Below, one piece after another: positions 11,030-22,459 of a stretch of 64,000 nt of DNA. The number at the start of each line of letters is the position of its first letter. The first letter of the stretch is position 1. The position numbers and the translations under genes were made by a program. Origin of the DNA: Hygrocybe punicea (lineage: Eukaryota > Basidiomycota > Agaricomycetes > Agaricales > Hygrophoraceae); assembly GCA_963556145.1 (NCBI GenBank), contig OY744465.1, positions 248,001 through 312,000 on the forward strand. Direction: 5' to 3'. Below the pieces are notes generated by a model. That model saw only the letters and a list, made by a program, of their open reading frames with translations, did not search any database and was not told where the DNA came from.

Positions 11030-11880
11030 GGCTGTGCAAAGTAATTCAACTCACTGGGGCTATGGAATGCTAGCGTGCAAACTATCTGTCCCTGGGGGGA
11101 GACGACTCATGTCAGAGAAGGCCCATACTCATCTCAATCTCAACCCTGGCCTGCATAAGGTTCAGTGTAAGGTCAACCTTTGGTCAGGCTGTAAATGTCT
11201 ACTCTGGATCAGTTGCTTTCTCTCGAGTACTCTGGTCCTTGCTCTGGTCGTCGCCTTCATAACACTCCTCTGCCTCTTCATATTCCATCCACACAGAGCA
11301 CTTTACCTGAATCTGGCACTTCTTAGTTGTCAGCCAGGCTGCATGGTTCGGCTACTCATAGATGCACAGCAGACTTTTGATATTGCTGTCACTGTGTGGG
11401 TATGAGCTACTAAGGAGGAAGAAGAGTTGTTTCAATTCAACAATCCCTGGGAGGCTCGGGTAAGTTCGTGACATGGCTTCCACACACCATTAATCAGTTT
11501 CTCGATCATAGGTCTTGTCTGGACATAGTTTTGGTGAGGAGAGGAATTTTGATGATGAGAATATGCCTGGATCTGAATTTTTGTGGAACAGTTTGGAAGT
11601 TATACTTGAGATGCCGCTCTACTCTGATTTCGCATTTTGAGGACTCCGTTTATCTGATAACAGCATTTTTGCCATTATCAACTACCGCCTTCCTACCACT
11701 CGATTGTAGGTTATCACAGAAGTCCTCCTGTTGTTCAATTTCCCTAACTTACCCCCTTTTGCAGTCTTGGTGTAGACCTTTCCTTGTCAGATCTCTGGGC
11801 GTCCTTTGTTCTCATCCCTTTGTCACCATCGCCTATGGATCATCTCAAAAACTTCTCAAGCTGGCTACCTGATGACATCA
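11030..11880 (+). pseudogene. Decayed copy 1 of a duplicated Agaricomycete unknown gene
   Basis: Homologous, in inverted orientation, to 47820-48600. Recognisable coding pieces: DFDIAVTVWV, then after an intron NFDDENMPGSEFLWNSLEV, then after a second intron SPSPMDHLKNFSSWLPDDIK. The family is one I know only as an unnamed, common Agaricomycete protein; no function is claimed. This copy has TGA in VWV(TGA)AT and in F(TGA)GLRS where copy 2 has CGA. The 3' side carries AATAAA-like sequence around 11920-11940. Confidence 0.6.
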
Positions 11881-12761
11881 AGCTGCTTCCACATCGTGCT
11901 CGGCCATGAGTTCAATGAATAAATCGTTGTTTCAAGATAATAAACATTGACCTGTTGTGTACAATCTCTGTCCCTGACTCAGCTTTCCTTTAGGTTCACC
12001 AGACCAAGGCAGCCGTACCTTGGAAGATGAAGTGCTTGAATCATTCAGTATCTCAATTCCTCTTATCAAATTTCAGGAGATCCAAAGCCATTGTCTGGTT
12101 TCAACAAGAAGGGAACATACCAGCCACCAGGACCATGAGGTGCAGGGACTCGCAGACAATGACTTTAGCAAGAAAGAACCAGAGGCCAATAAAAGCAATA
12201 TGCTGGCTAACAAATGTCACCCTCACGTCATTACACGGTAAGTCCTAAATTTTAACCACATCTATTCAATAATCAATATATGAAAATTCCATTCTCCCTT
12301 CAGAACTCATCTCCAGATAGTCGATGAAACCAAACTTTTCGACCGCAGAGTTTACGACAAACAGCACAAAGCCCTCAAAACGACTTCAGTGCATTGTGTC
12401 CATTTTCTTCTATGAAATCATGACCATCAAGAACATGTTCTCCAGTGTGGTGGTAACATCAGACTTGGACATTGCTGCAATCAGAACTATATCCAAAATG
12501 GGCATTGGGAGACTCGCCTGCAACTCGAGGTGCCAATAGTGGTGGGTGGGGCAGAAACCGAGATTCATTGGGCATACCTGCCATATCTTTCCACTCTTCA
12601 ACATGGTGCAGGACCTCTGGTGAGTACACCTTTTCCTCACAGAGAAAATGCCTCAACGGATTAATCTTCCTTGCATATTTTCCTTCCAGGATTTAATTGC
12701 TGTTCCCATCAGCCGCAAGAACTGCTCGGCTAACACTGATGAAACTGCTGCCTCTTCCAGA

Positions 12762-13616
12762 TAGTGTTGCTGTAGTCCAGTTCGGAACCAATCCAAACCC
12801 AGTTCAAACCCCGAACCGAACCCTAAGTTCAGTCTAAAGTTCAGTCAAGTGCTGAACTGGACTGCGGGTTCAGTTTGCAGTTCCAGCGAGGTACAGACTT
12901 TCAAACCAGATTCAAACATGGTTCAAACCATGAACCGTAATGTCTATATACCTATGTAGATACTCATTTACACACTCATTTTTTGTATGAAGCTGTGTGA
13001 ACTTGGGTCATGTGACCTTACAATTCACGCAAAATCGACTCAACAACAACAGCAACGAACAACAACAGCAACCCAGGTAAGTAATTAGTTTATTTCTTAC
13101 TTTACTGACATTTTCTTACACAAAGAAACCCCATGCCCATGCCCACGCCTGCCCGCGCCCATGCCAAAACCACGCCAACACCCACAACGGCAACCACAGA
13201 CGGTAGCAACAAAAGGATGCAGCGGGGAGTGGTGCGGCCACCCCCGCTGCTAAGGTACGTCGTCTTCATTATATTTCATTGTTTATCTATAGTTACCCCC
13301 CACAGCTCCATGATGCCCACGAGCGTGGATGCGACACAGCAAAACGAAGGTAACCCCTTCCTCCCCACCCCTCCCAACTCCTCACAACCCCAGGCCCACG
13401 TCAATTGATGTGGCGCTGTGGCTTGCGAGGAAATTTGAGGGTGGAGGAGGATGGTTCACTGTCCAAACCGCGTCCAGATGCAGACCGAACTGCACAGAAC
13501 GGTTCCACGCAGTCCTGGTTCCAGTTCAGCAGAAGGGCTGAACTGAACTGAGGGTCCAGTTTTGAGTTCAGCCAAAAAGGCCGAAAACTGGAGCAAACTG
13601 GACTTCGGCAACACTA
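12762..13616 (+). mobile_element. hAT-B: non-autonomous hAT-like element, 855 bp
   Basis: Starts TAGTGTTGCTGTAGTCCAGT and ends with the complement (ACTGGACTTCGGCAACACTA). It has a perfect 8-bp target-site duplication CTTCCAGA (12754-12761 and 13617-13624). It belongs with hAT-A: the same GTTCAG subterminal repeats, the same first intron (GTAAGT at about 13077, TTACTGAC, AG at about 13127), the hairpin at 13219-13250 with GTACGT at 13255, an acceptor ending CCCACAG near 13306, and TCAATTGA at 13401-13408. No transposase. It sits inside the decayed membrane-protein gene. Confidence 0.92.
13219..13250 (+). other. Conserved hairpin cassette (hAT-B copy)
   Basis: Perfect 9-bp stem GCAGCGGGG / CCCCGCTGC around a loop containing GTGGTGCGGCCA. 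GTACGT begins four bases downstream. Confidence 0.75.
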
Positions 13617-14936
13617 CTTCCAGAGTAGTTGGATCTTTCCCTAAACCTGCAGGTGTGTTTATGATGTTTCTAGTCCAGAACTAAGGAACTGATTTGGCCT
13701 CATTGTATCCAGATGACGAGTTCATGTATATTTCCTGGCGCATCTCATACTCTGGCCATTCGCCTGGAATGCAACAGTTTGCCGACATTTTCAGGTTTCC
13801 TCTTCATGTGAACTATGATGCTAGCCCAAGCACCAAGTTCGCAACACAAGACGCTGTTCAGTTGACAAGTCAGTGGGCTTTCCCATTTCTCACCCTCATA
13901 TGATCCCCGAATTTGGAGAATTGATATTATTGGGTATACAGATGGCATCTTTGGTCATAGGTATCATGACGATGTGCACCCCAGGCAACGCATCCTCCTG
14001 TTCTTACTCAAGTGGGTTCTGCACACCCTGCTCAACTTGTGACTTATATTCTCTTCAACAGCAAAGCATGCTGGTACCTCCTCCTTTTCCTTGATTTTTA
14101 CTACTGGTACACTCGATCTTCCACAGTCTCCATCACCATCCCAGGCATGGCTTTCCTTGTGATCAGATTTGTACTTTGGACAGTCATCGAGATAGCTTCC
14201 TTTGCTGGTTCTCAACCTAGCATCATCCAAATGCTAGAGCTGTTCCTGCGGGTGCCCTCCATGATGATTGGGGCTATTACCATGATTGTGACCATCAAAT
14301 TTGGGTGGAAGGGTGCAACGCGGATTTCCATTGCACGTTGAGTGGCAACACATAAGGAACAAGCAAGCATGAGATTGGATAATCAGACTAACTGGACCGC
14401 CAAGACAGGGGTATATTATCATTTCCAATAATATCTTCATCCCATTGACGTATTTTACACCACCACCACAGCTCCTTCTTTCCCTGGTTGCGATCAACTA
14501 CTGCTTTGCCCCCCAAAACTGCTTTGTCATTCCTCCCGCAATGCCTTTAGATGTCCAAGACAACAACCAACTCATGGACATCATCCTTCAGTCCCTTGTG
14601 TTTGCTGGCAAAGTCCTACAACTCTCACTGAACCATCAGTCCCATAGCTTTGCTGGGCAGTACAAATCGGCAGTGGCTTTGAATTTGATGTAACAGGTCA
14701 CGTTTTTCGCCACTTTCATACCGGTGCTGTTAGGGAGAATCGACACCTGGGAAGGTGTTACTGTACAGGATGTTGGACTTTTGGTCATGTTGGCAGTCAC
14801 TGGGTGGTAGGCACTGACACTACCAAGTGTGTCGCAAACTGGATTCGATGAAGATGAGGAATAATGATGTTGGACGTGTTTGTCACAGTGTATCTCTTTC
14901 TAACTTCTCGGGTGGGAAACAAAAATGTCAAATTAT

Positions 14937-15563
14937 CACAGGAGACAGACAAGGATTTATTGTGATCAAATAATACGCAAATATCCAGTCACATTTTAAA
15001 ACTATTTGCATTGTTATCTTGCTTGTGAAAATATTGCAGAAAATAATGTTATCTAAATGCAGTATTCATACAGAAAATAGTGCATACAGAAAATACAATT
15101 ATTTAGGCCTTTATTGTTTTCATTATTGTGTACATGTATTCAGAAAAAAGCAAATGACCCAAATATTTAGGATTTCTGGAGGGATATCTGTGGATCTTAT
15201 GGTCAGGCGGATCTTCAAGATATTTGGTCACGAGATAATTCAGACACAAGCCAGGTCCCAATTATCTGGAGACCAAATAGTGTAAAATTCTGTCCTCACA
15301 ATAAAAGCCATAGATATCAGTCTAGAAATCCTAAATATTTGAATCATTTTCGCTTTTCTGAATACATGCTCACAATAATGAAAACGATAAAGGCCTAAAT
15401 AATTGTATTTTCTGTATGCACTATTTTCTGTATGAATACTGCATTTAGATAATATTATTTCTACAATATTTTCACAAGTGAGATAACACCACAAATAGTT
15501 TCAAAATGTGACTAGATATCTGCCTATTATTTGATTGCAAAAAATCCTCATCCGTCTCCTGTG
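14937..15563. mobile_element. Foldback element with about 260-bp arms
   Basis: Left arm about 14937-15205 begins CACAGGAGACAGACAAGG. The right arm, about 15304-15563, is its inverted copy ending CCGTCTCCTGTG. A spacer of about 100 bases separates them. Flanking TAT on both sides may be a 3-bp target duplication. A single arm of the same family lies at 3584-3833 and a more diverged relative at about 16130-16560. No coding capacity. Confidence 0.8.
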
Positions 15564-16770
15564 TATGTATAGCTGGATTCTTCAGGCTTGTGTCACCATG
15601 ATAATATTCCTCCTCTCATCGGACAGCTATTTGTGGAACTGAGGGTGGAAATGCTTTTTTTTTTGAAAATTTCTAAAAACCTAATAAACATGTTCAATTG
15701 CTCTAATATTTAGAAGTTGAGATCCCACAGAGAATCTCTAGGGGACTGTCTCTTCAGAAAATTCAAATACCTGCTGTAATTTCTTTTCAAAAGAATTGAG
15801 TGCTTTCTCTCTGTGACCAACCCTATTGGCCAACACGGACAACTCTGGCTCTGAAAATATTATCTGCAATACCAATGATACACAGCTTCCATGGGCATGA
15901 AAACCCTCATATGGCCATTCCTATCTTACCTATGACTCTTCCACATCCAGTGTATGTGCAAAACATCCATGCACTGCACGCAACCTGTGCGACCTGCACA
16001 ACTGATGCCAAGTTACACGCGCATGGCTTCAACATTCTCACTGTATCTTAACCACATGACCTGGTCTCAACACAATGAAACACCACCATTAAACACACAG
16101 GAGACATGGGAAGATATCTCTGCTTTGAATAATGTCTAGATAATGACTTATAAATTGAAATTATTTTCATTGTTATCTCCAATACGGATATTATACAGAA
16201 AATAAACATTTCTGGAAACAATTTCTAGAGACAAAATAGTGCTTCCTGAAAGTATAATTATTCTCGCTCTTATTGTTTTCCTTATTTTGTAGCAGTATTT
16301 GCAATACAGAAAACTAGTCAAATTCTTAAAATATTCCCACTGATATCCATAATGTGGAAATCAACTCAATTGTTTAGACTATCTGAGCCATAGATACCGA
16401 CCTGATATTCTGTAAAAATTAATCCTATTTGTCTACAAAATACATTAACTATTAGGACGGAAGATATCGATCAGGAAATATAAATTATTTGCTTCGGTTT
16501 CTGACTTCCAGATACCCAGCCAGAATGTTATATTATCTGGCTTCCAGATATTCAGCGGCCCACTGATCAGCCCGCTCAGAGGCCCACTTGGTGGTTACTC
16601 AGAGACCCACTTAGTGGCCACTGCTGCCGGGGCTGATATGGCAGTCCACGCCCTCCCCACCTCGTACACCTCTGGACCCTCTCGCAACCCCCTCAGTACA
16701 ACTGCACCCTCTTACCATCAGCGCTGTTCTGTGCATTTGTGTGTGTAGATAACAGATAGACCTTATACGT
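15564..16770. other. AT-rich intergenic region with diverged foldback relic
   Basis: No supported gene. Part (about 16130-16560) resembles the arm sequence of the adjacent foldback element at low similarity (TTTTCATTGTTATCT, ATACAGAAAATA, TATTGTTTTC). Confidence 0.45.
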
Positions 16771-17640
16771 GCGCTGCGGCATTTGTGAAGGAGGGAAGGA
16801 GTCTATATTTCAAAAACTACATGAAAAGAATTGTGTAACTATTCCGCCAAATCATGGTCCACTGGCTGGTTCTGTGTAAACTGGGTAAGGCTAAGACTAG
16901 GGATGATCAAAGATCGCCTTACTGCACTTGTAGGTGCCGACTATTTCTTCGTTTTCGTCAACCGGTGTGAAGGATTTTTCAAGTGGATGCGGAGGAGATC
17001 GGCAATCGGCCAATCATTGTTGTATCTATTAAGGATGGGGTATTTCTTTCTCACCTGATGAATCATCAGCCACTACACCAGATAGTTTATATCAGTTGAA
17101 TTGACCTCGTCAAAGACCTTCTGCACCTTCACAACATCCTGCTTCGGGAATGTGGAATTGAGGTTGAGATGAGTGGAGGCTAGTCCGTGTACATAATTCT
17201 GCTCGCGCGTGAGTGTCGAAGGTCCAAAAGGAAGAGCTAGTCAAACCTGGACTTTGCTATAGAAGTCGTGTTTCCACCTTAACTTATCCTCCAGATTGCA
17301 ACTGTCCCGATTCAGGCGTGTCACCTGGCCACTGGGTTTAGAGATCAGGGAGTTGGTCACATCGCACAGTGTATCATCGAGGAAAATGTCATTGATGGGG
17401 GTGTTATCATTTGCTCCTTCGTTTCTGATCCTTAAGAGTCCACCATCTGGCTTGAAAATGACCCTAGATGACCATAGCGCAGGGTAGAGTAGCTGACGCT
17501 CAGGACTAAAGTGAGTTCTACCTGTCGGTGGATGGTAATGATGTTGGATGAATCGTGTCCTGTCGATGCGAGGCATGATACATGAGCATGGGCAGGTTGC
17601 TGGGTTCAAGCTAGTATTGGGTTCTTATTCATTGCCATTG
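16770..17640 (-). pseudogene. Conserved unknown gene fragment
   Basis: Minus-strand pieces: MPRIDRTRFIQHHYHPPTGR near 17575, SSRVIFKPDGGLLRIRNEGA, DRDSCNLEDKLRWKHDFYSK-like end near 17245. Downstream comes KKYPILNRYNNDWPIADLLR near 17000-16950. These pieces resemble an unnamed, high-copy Agaricomycete family that I associate with repeat-rich regions. The 3' part (about 16770-16930) recurs inverted at about 38795-38935. Stops between pieces suggest decay. Function unknown. Confidence 0.4.
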
Positions 17641-17711
17641 CCGCTGCTTTTGTTTCACATACAATAAACAAGCTACTCCATTGTTACTACACTTCGATTG
17701 TTTGTTGTGAT

Positions 17712-18560
17712 ATGCCTAGCAACTGTATTGGTGGACAAAAGACGAGTCAGTATATGAGATGTGAGGAAAGTGATGCGCTTCTCACACCACTCATGTCGTC
17801 GAAGGCCGCCGAAGCTCATCTACTGAAGACTCACTTCATTGGACAAGCGTCATTTGACAAATATCATGTCGACATCCTGCGATCACTCTGCGAGAAATTT
17901 GAGCTGCCAGTGAATAGCAGCTGACAGCGGGGCAAACCTATCAAAAAGGACTATATCGCTGCCCTGCATGACTTTGTGAGGCTTGACTGATTTGAAACAA
18001 TGGAAACGACTCATATCCTTTCAGAGGAAAAGAACTATCGCAACGCCATGACCAGGCGGCCAAGCATCTACGCCTGCTTTGAGTGACCTGCCAAGACAGA
18101 GACCTGAATGTTCGCAAGTGCTGCCTCCAAGACCTGCATTACAGTCACCATCATTCGAGAGTGAAGTAAATACATATGTTGACATGCCAAGACGAAGTCC
18201 AGAACCCCTGCAAACACATGAGGTTGGTTTTCCAACTCTTGCAAGACTACTTACCAATCAGCGTCTAAAGACCGACGGCCAGTTGGTCAACAAGAGAAAG
18301 AGGAAGCAGAAGAAAAGGTCGGCATCAGATCTCGCGACAACAACTGTTATGCTGACAAGCAGCTAGAATTCCAATCAGAATGGTGGTCCTTCATCTCTAC
18401 ACAAATGCAAAAGACTGGCATCACACGCGAGAAATCAATTATGACTGCCAACCAAATGGGGACCTTGATTTGATAAGACTTGCCAAATTGTCAAACATCA
18501 CTACATGCTCGGTGAGTCTGGGGCCTCTACTATCATGGGAAATGACTCATCCAATATTAG
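17712..18560 (+). pseudogene. SAP-like domain protein fragment, broken
   Basis: The frame from ATG 17712 gives HLLKTHFIGQASFDKYHVDI then LRSLCEKFELPVNSS, a TGA, and QRGKPIKKDYIAALHDFV: the spacing of an SAP-type DNA-binding helix pair, with a stop where Gly is expected. Later pieces include a basic stretch KRKRKQKKR (about 18290-18320) and FQSEWWSFISTQMQKTGITR (about 18370). Divergently placed from the preceding fragment. Probably a repeat-associated gene; not functional here. Confidence 0.4.
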
Positions 18561-19787
18561 ATTGTCGATCCTAAGAACAACTGTCCCTTCCATCAATATT
18601 CACCTGGTATTCTGGAAGCTGATGATATTGACATGCTTATGGACAAAGGCTTTCTTCATGTTATACAAAGGGTGTAGTCGTAGTCATCAATGAGGAGTTA
18701 CCTGTCAACATGTCTGGCATAAAACAGGTATATTAGGTTTGGTCTAGATTTGATCTAGGCGGAATTGACGTACATGGGGAAATTCATAACAACCCTTCGA
18801 CCCTCCTCTTCCTCTTTTGCTTGGATTTGCAAACATACCTCTTCCTCGTTCGAGTCAGACTTCGCGGATAGGGTGGCGGATGTGTAAATATTCGTTATTC
18901 TTGATCACTAATACGACAAAGGGCAGTCTCCGGTATTTCTATGTGAACATTGGAATGATCAAGCTTTACTACAACCAATTTTATGGTCGACTTTCCTCCC
19001 CTCTTCCTTTTCTCAAGTATACCAATTTCCCCTATGTTGGTGCCTTCAATGATCAATACCCTCTGGTTGAGGATGGGCTGCGCTGGCTCCAGGAATTGAA
19101 CGTGCACATTGGCCGAGTGAACCGCGGCTCTATTGTCAATCCATGTCAATGCAACCTCTCCAGGGTGTAGAGGCTCCATGATAAACCAAGACTTCAGCGT
19201 CTTGGCAGTGTGGCCACTCCACTGACCACCATCATATTCCATCTTGAATGAGACCATGACGGGATCTGTGTCAAATTTTGCACGTACGAGGGGGTCAAGC
19301 AACCATTTACCAGGTCCATCTGATTCTTGTCAGTGGTCTGGGTGAACAAGGTATACTGAGATCACATACCATAAGGTTTGTGAATGTTAACAACATCCTC
19401 TGTGGTTATTGACCATGCTGATGTTTCAGCGTCTGTCGCAGGGCCGGATACACGAGGCGAGGGTGATCGTGAATATGAGCGGATAATGGGCAAAGGTGGA
19501 TAGTAATGATTGGTAACATTGGGTGGGGGTGTAGTAGGGCGAGTCTGATGACCTGCGACATGATTGTGAAGAGCTTTCACAAAATCTCGATGCCATTCAG
19601 GCTGAATCTCAGCCCCTCCCAATGTCCTTCCGTTGGAGCTGAGATTTCATGTACGTTAGTAGGGAGGCCACAATATCAACAAATGCACATTACAAGTCAA
19701 TAACGTCGTGGATTGGTATGCTCTGCACACATTGATTTGCGTCAAAAGCGACAAGGACAACGTTGGTAGACACAGATCGCACATAGC

Positions 19788-20679
19788 TAGGGTTGACCAC
19801 GGGTTTGGGTCAACCCACGGTATTACCAAAACGGGTTGCGCGGGTACGGGTAGGGTGTTTGGTTTCATCACCCCTGACCATACCATCACCCGTACCCACG
19901 GTGTCGCGGTTTTCACGGGTATGTCAACACACGACGATGACTACAACAACGACTACAACAACGACCGTGACAACAACAACAATGACAACTATGAACACAA
20001 AACAACAGCAACAACAACGACTACAACAACGACTACAACAACGACTACAACAACAACGACCACGACAAGTTTATGCATGGCCGGGAAAACAGCCAATGAG
20101 GTGGTGCGCCCACCCTCTGGCTGTCAGGTACGTCAATTATCATCATCTCATTAAACTGGCCCGTGCTAATGCTTGCTACTTTATTATTTTTATTTAGTTT
20201 CATTGCTAAACGGCGGCTGCACGACGTGGCGACAACAGCGACACGATGCAATGGCGACGGTGACCAGCGACACGATGCAACGGCGACGGCGACACGATGC
20301 GACGACGATGACGCTGTTAACACGACAATATGACGACCCAACACCAACGTCGTCGACATCGGCTCTGGCCCAGTGGCCAAGCCGTTCCAGCAACGACGGT
20401 GGAAGTTGGCAGGTGCATCGAGAGGCCGAGGGCGGCAGAGCCATCGCAAAACAAACCAGCCACATCAATTGACGTGTGCTGGGTGTTTGCGACGACTTTG
20501 GGCACACCCTGGCTCCGAAAAAACCAGGGGACCACAGGTTTGGACAGACGGGTACGGGTAACCGGGGCACCGAGTGTCAGAACAGACAGTACGGGTTGTA
20601 CCCGTTATGGGTGTGGGTTCAGCGGGTATGGGTGCGGTGTTGGCCATGACAACCCATCACGAACCCATGGTCATCCCTA
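19788..20679 (+). mobile_element. hAT-D: non-autonomous hAT-like element, 892 bp, in an Spt5-like exon
   Basis: Starts TAGGGTTGACCACGGGTTTG, ends with CATGGTCATCCCTA. It has a perfect 8-bp target-site duplication CACATAGC (19780-19787, 20680-20687). Carries an ACAACGACT-type microsatellite (about 19937-20058), the hairpin cassette (20090-20123) with GTACGT at 20128, a GCTAATGC branch-like site and an acceptor near 20197, then CGACG-rich repeats and TCAATTGA at 20465-20472. No transposase. Removing it and one duplication copy restores a KOW-type reading frame GYVGYVRSVSTNVVLVAFDA. Confidence 0.92.
20090..20123 (+). other. Conserved hairpin cassette (hAT-D copy)
   Basis: Outer stem CAGCCA / TGGCTG, inner pairing GAG-GTGG / CCAC-CCTC, and the GTGGTGCGCCCA core. 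GTACGT begins four bases after the stem. Confidence 0.65.
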
Positions 20680-22459
20680 CACATAGCCGACATATCCTTT
20701 GTATGGGTTTTACCAGCCACCAGGACACGTCTCCCGACCAGTGGATTGATGACGGTCTTCTCCTTGACCGGATCGGCATGAACGTGGAGTGACTCGACAG
20801 ATATGGGTTGAAACAATTCGACAGATGTGGAGAGGGTATCAACCTATTGCTAATTGATTGCCTGCTCAGTTTAAGATGAAGTGGTGACTTACAATATTCC
20901 TGGTCTTGTCCTCAATGAAGCTCAAGCGTCGCCCACCATCAAGGACTGCAACGACACAGCTGGATGAACCAGCATGCTCACCCATGCCCTCTCTAACACG
21001 AACGCTGTCTCCGACGTGAAAGATACGTCGTATATGTTTGAGTGGAACCTCCAAAAACATTGAGGGTTGATCGAAAACCGAGGGTTCGACATCGACCAAA
21101 GTGACATGGTCATGGCAAGTAATGACCATGGCCTTGCAGCCCAATTGCTTGCCGGCAATTAACTCAATGGAGTCGCCAGGTTGGACACTCGCACCAACTT
21201 CATCAGAAGTCACTGCAAGAGCTGCCCCAGGTGTGACGAAGCCCGCGTCAATAAATGGTTTGATCTCGGCAAGAGGTGGAGAAGAAACGCGAAGACATGT
21301 ATGTACTGACTGCACGTTCAGTATGAGCATGCCTTTACGGTAGACTTTCTTATCGAACACATAGTAATTGCCTTGTTTTTGTTGGATTGCGTCCGGACCA
21401 TGGATCTGCTTGATCTCAATTGGATCAAATGGTCGAGCAGGGACTCTTTGGCTTTTGCGCTTGCACTTTTTGTTGTCAAATCCACCTGGTAAACTGAAAA
21501 GGCCGCGTGGGAGCACAGCGATCTGGATGCGGTCAGAATTGACGCTTGAATGAAGTATGTAGGCCAGATCCCCTTTGTTTGGTCCTCGTCGTAAATGAAC
21601 CCAACTCCGTGCCATGATGCGTTGGTCCTGACTATGGAAATTGAAGATATCTATCTGCTCATCTATTGGGATCAGAGTCATATACTTCATCTTGACCACA
21701 CTCAAAATCAGCAGACAAGAACACCATAACTCATCTGGATTCCGACTCTCCATGAAGACGCAATCTGGACAGGCTGGTACAACGGAGGCCAATATCACAG
21801 GACCATCACCACTTAAGCGAAGTTGCTGTTCCATAAGTTTGAAGATCGTCACAGTATCTGATCTAGACTGATGATGTTGGTGTAAACCAAAGTATTCAAA
21901 GGATGAAACCAATCTTTACCTGGGTCCTTATCATCCACAAACCAGGGTCCTTTGTCGTCGGATGCAATGCAACAACAGTGTCACTGGCGGCTTGAGGATG
22001 ACCACGTGTTTGATATGCATTCTGGAGACATTCCGCTAGTTCCTCCAAATTATCCTGCAATTAACTTTCAAAGAGCGGTCATCATCAACAAGAATCATCA
22101 TTTTCATCTTCTTCCACATCTGAAATCACGAAGGCAGCTGTAGGTAGAGGATTGGTTACTATTCATGTATAGAGGAGAGCACCGACCGAGGTCTTCTTCC
22201 TCATCCTCGGATTCTTCTCCATCTTCATCCATCGCTTGCAAGTCGAGAAACTGGGAGACATCATCCTATAGAAATTTCATGAGAAATTGGGGTGACATAG
22301 ACTCTGCAGGCGCTTACTCAAATTTCCGCACGGCGGTCCATTGTGAGACGTAAAAGAAATTAAAAATTGATCTGGCTCTTTTATAGTGACTAACTTGGAG
22401 GGCACGTGGAGCACACGCGGCAGCCACTCAGTGTATCGCATACAATATAGACGTACTAA

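Larger units (their letters stand above)
12300..14890 (+). pseudogene. Decayed multi-pass membrane protein gene split by hAT-B
   Basis: Coding-like pieces on the plus strand: LFDRRVYDKQHKALKTTSVH (about 12330), then HWETRLQLEVPIVVGGAETE and IHWAYLPYLSTLQHGAGPL (about 12500-12620), then DETAASSR up to the hAT-B insertion at 12762. After it come ASLYPDDEFMYISWRISYSG (13694), LTSQWAFPF, hydrophobic segments, LLLSLVAINYCFAPQNCFVI (about 14470), LDVQDNNQLMDIILQSL, SLNHQSHSFAGQYKSAVALN, and FFATFIPVLLGRIDTWEGVT (about 14700). Frames shift between pieces and stops occur, so it is not functional as it stands. No family name could be assigned. Confidence 0.45.
18895..22343 (-). pseudogene. Spt5-like transcription elongation factor gene, KOW exon split by hAT-D
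   Basis: Exons followed on the minus strand: an acidic N-terminal segment (MDEDGEESEDEEEDL, about 22240-22195); 21920-22054 (DNLEELAECLQNAY to DPGLWMIRTQ); 20893-21867 (NGN-like part, then a KOW-type segment ARSWVHLRRGPNKGDLAYI, then a second repeat GDSVRVREGMGEHAG); 20688-20843 (VDTLSTSVELFQ to PLVGRRVLVAG). That last exon is interrupted by hAT-D and resumes at 19694-19787 (YVRSVSTNVVLVAFDANQCV). Then come 19370-19638 (SNGRTLGGAEIQPEW, Ser/Pro-rich) and 18895-19319 (GPGKWLLDPLV to the end). Introns are about 49-55 bases (21868-21919, 20844-20892, 19639-19693, 19320-19369). A one-base frame change lies just before YKGYVGYV near 20705. Spt5 binds RNA polymerase II; such short Spt5-like copies are numerous in Agaricomycetes and their role is unknown. 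The first exon start was not resolved. Confidence 0.7.
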
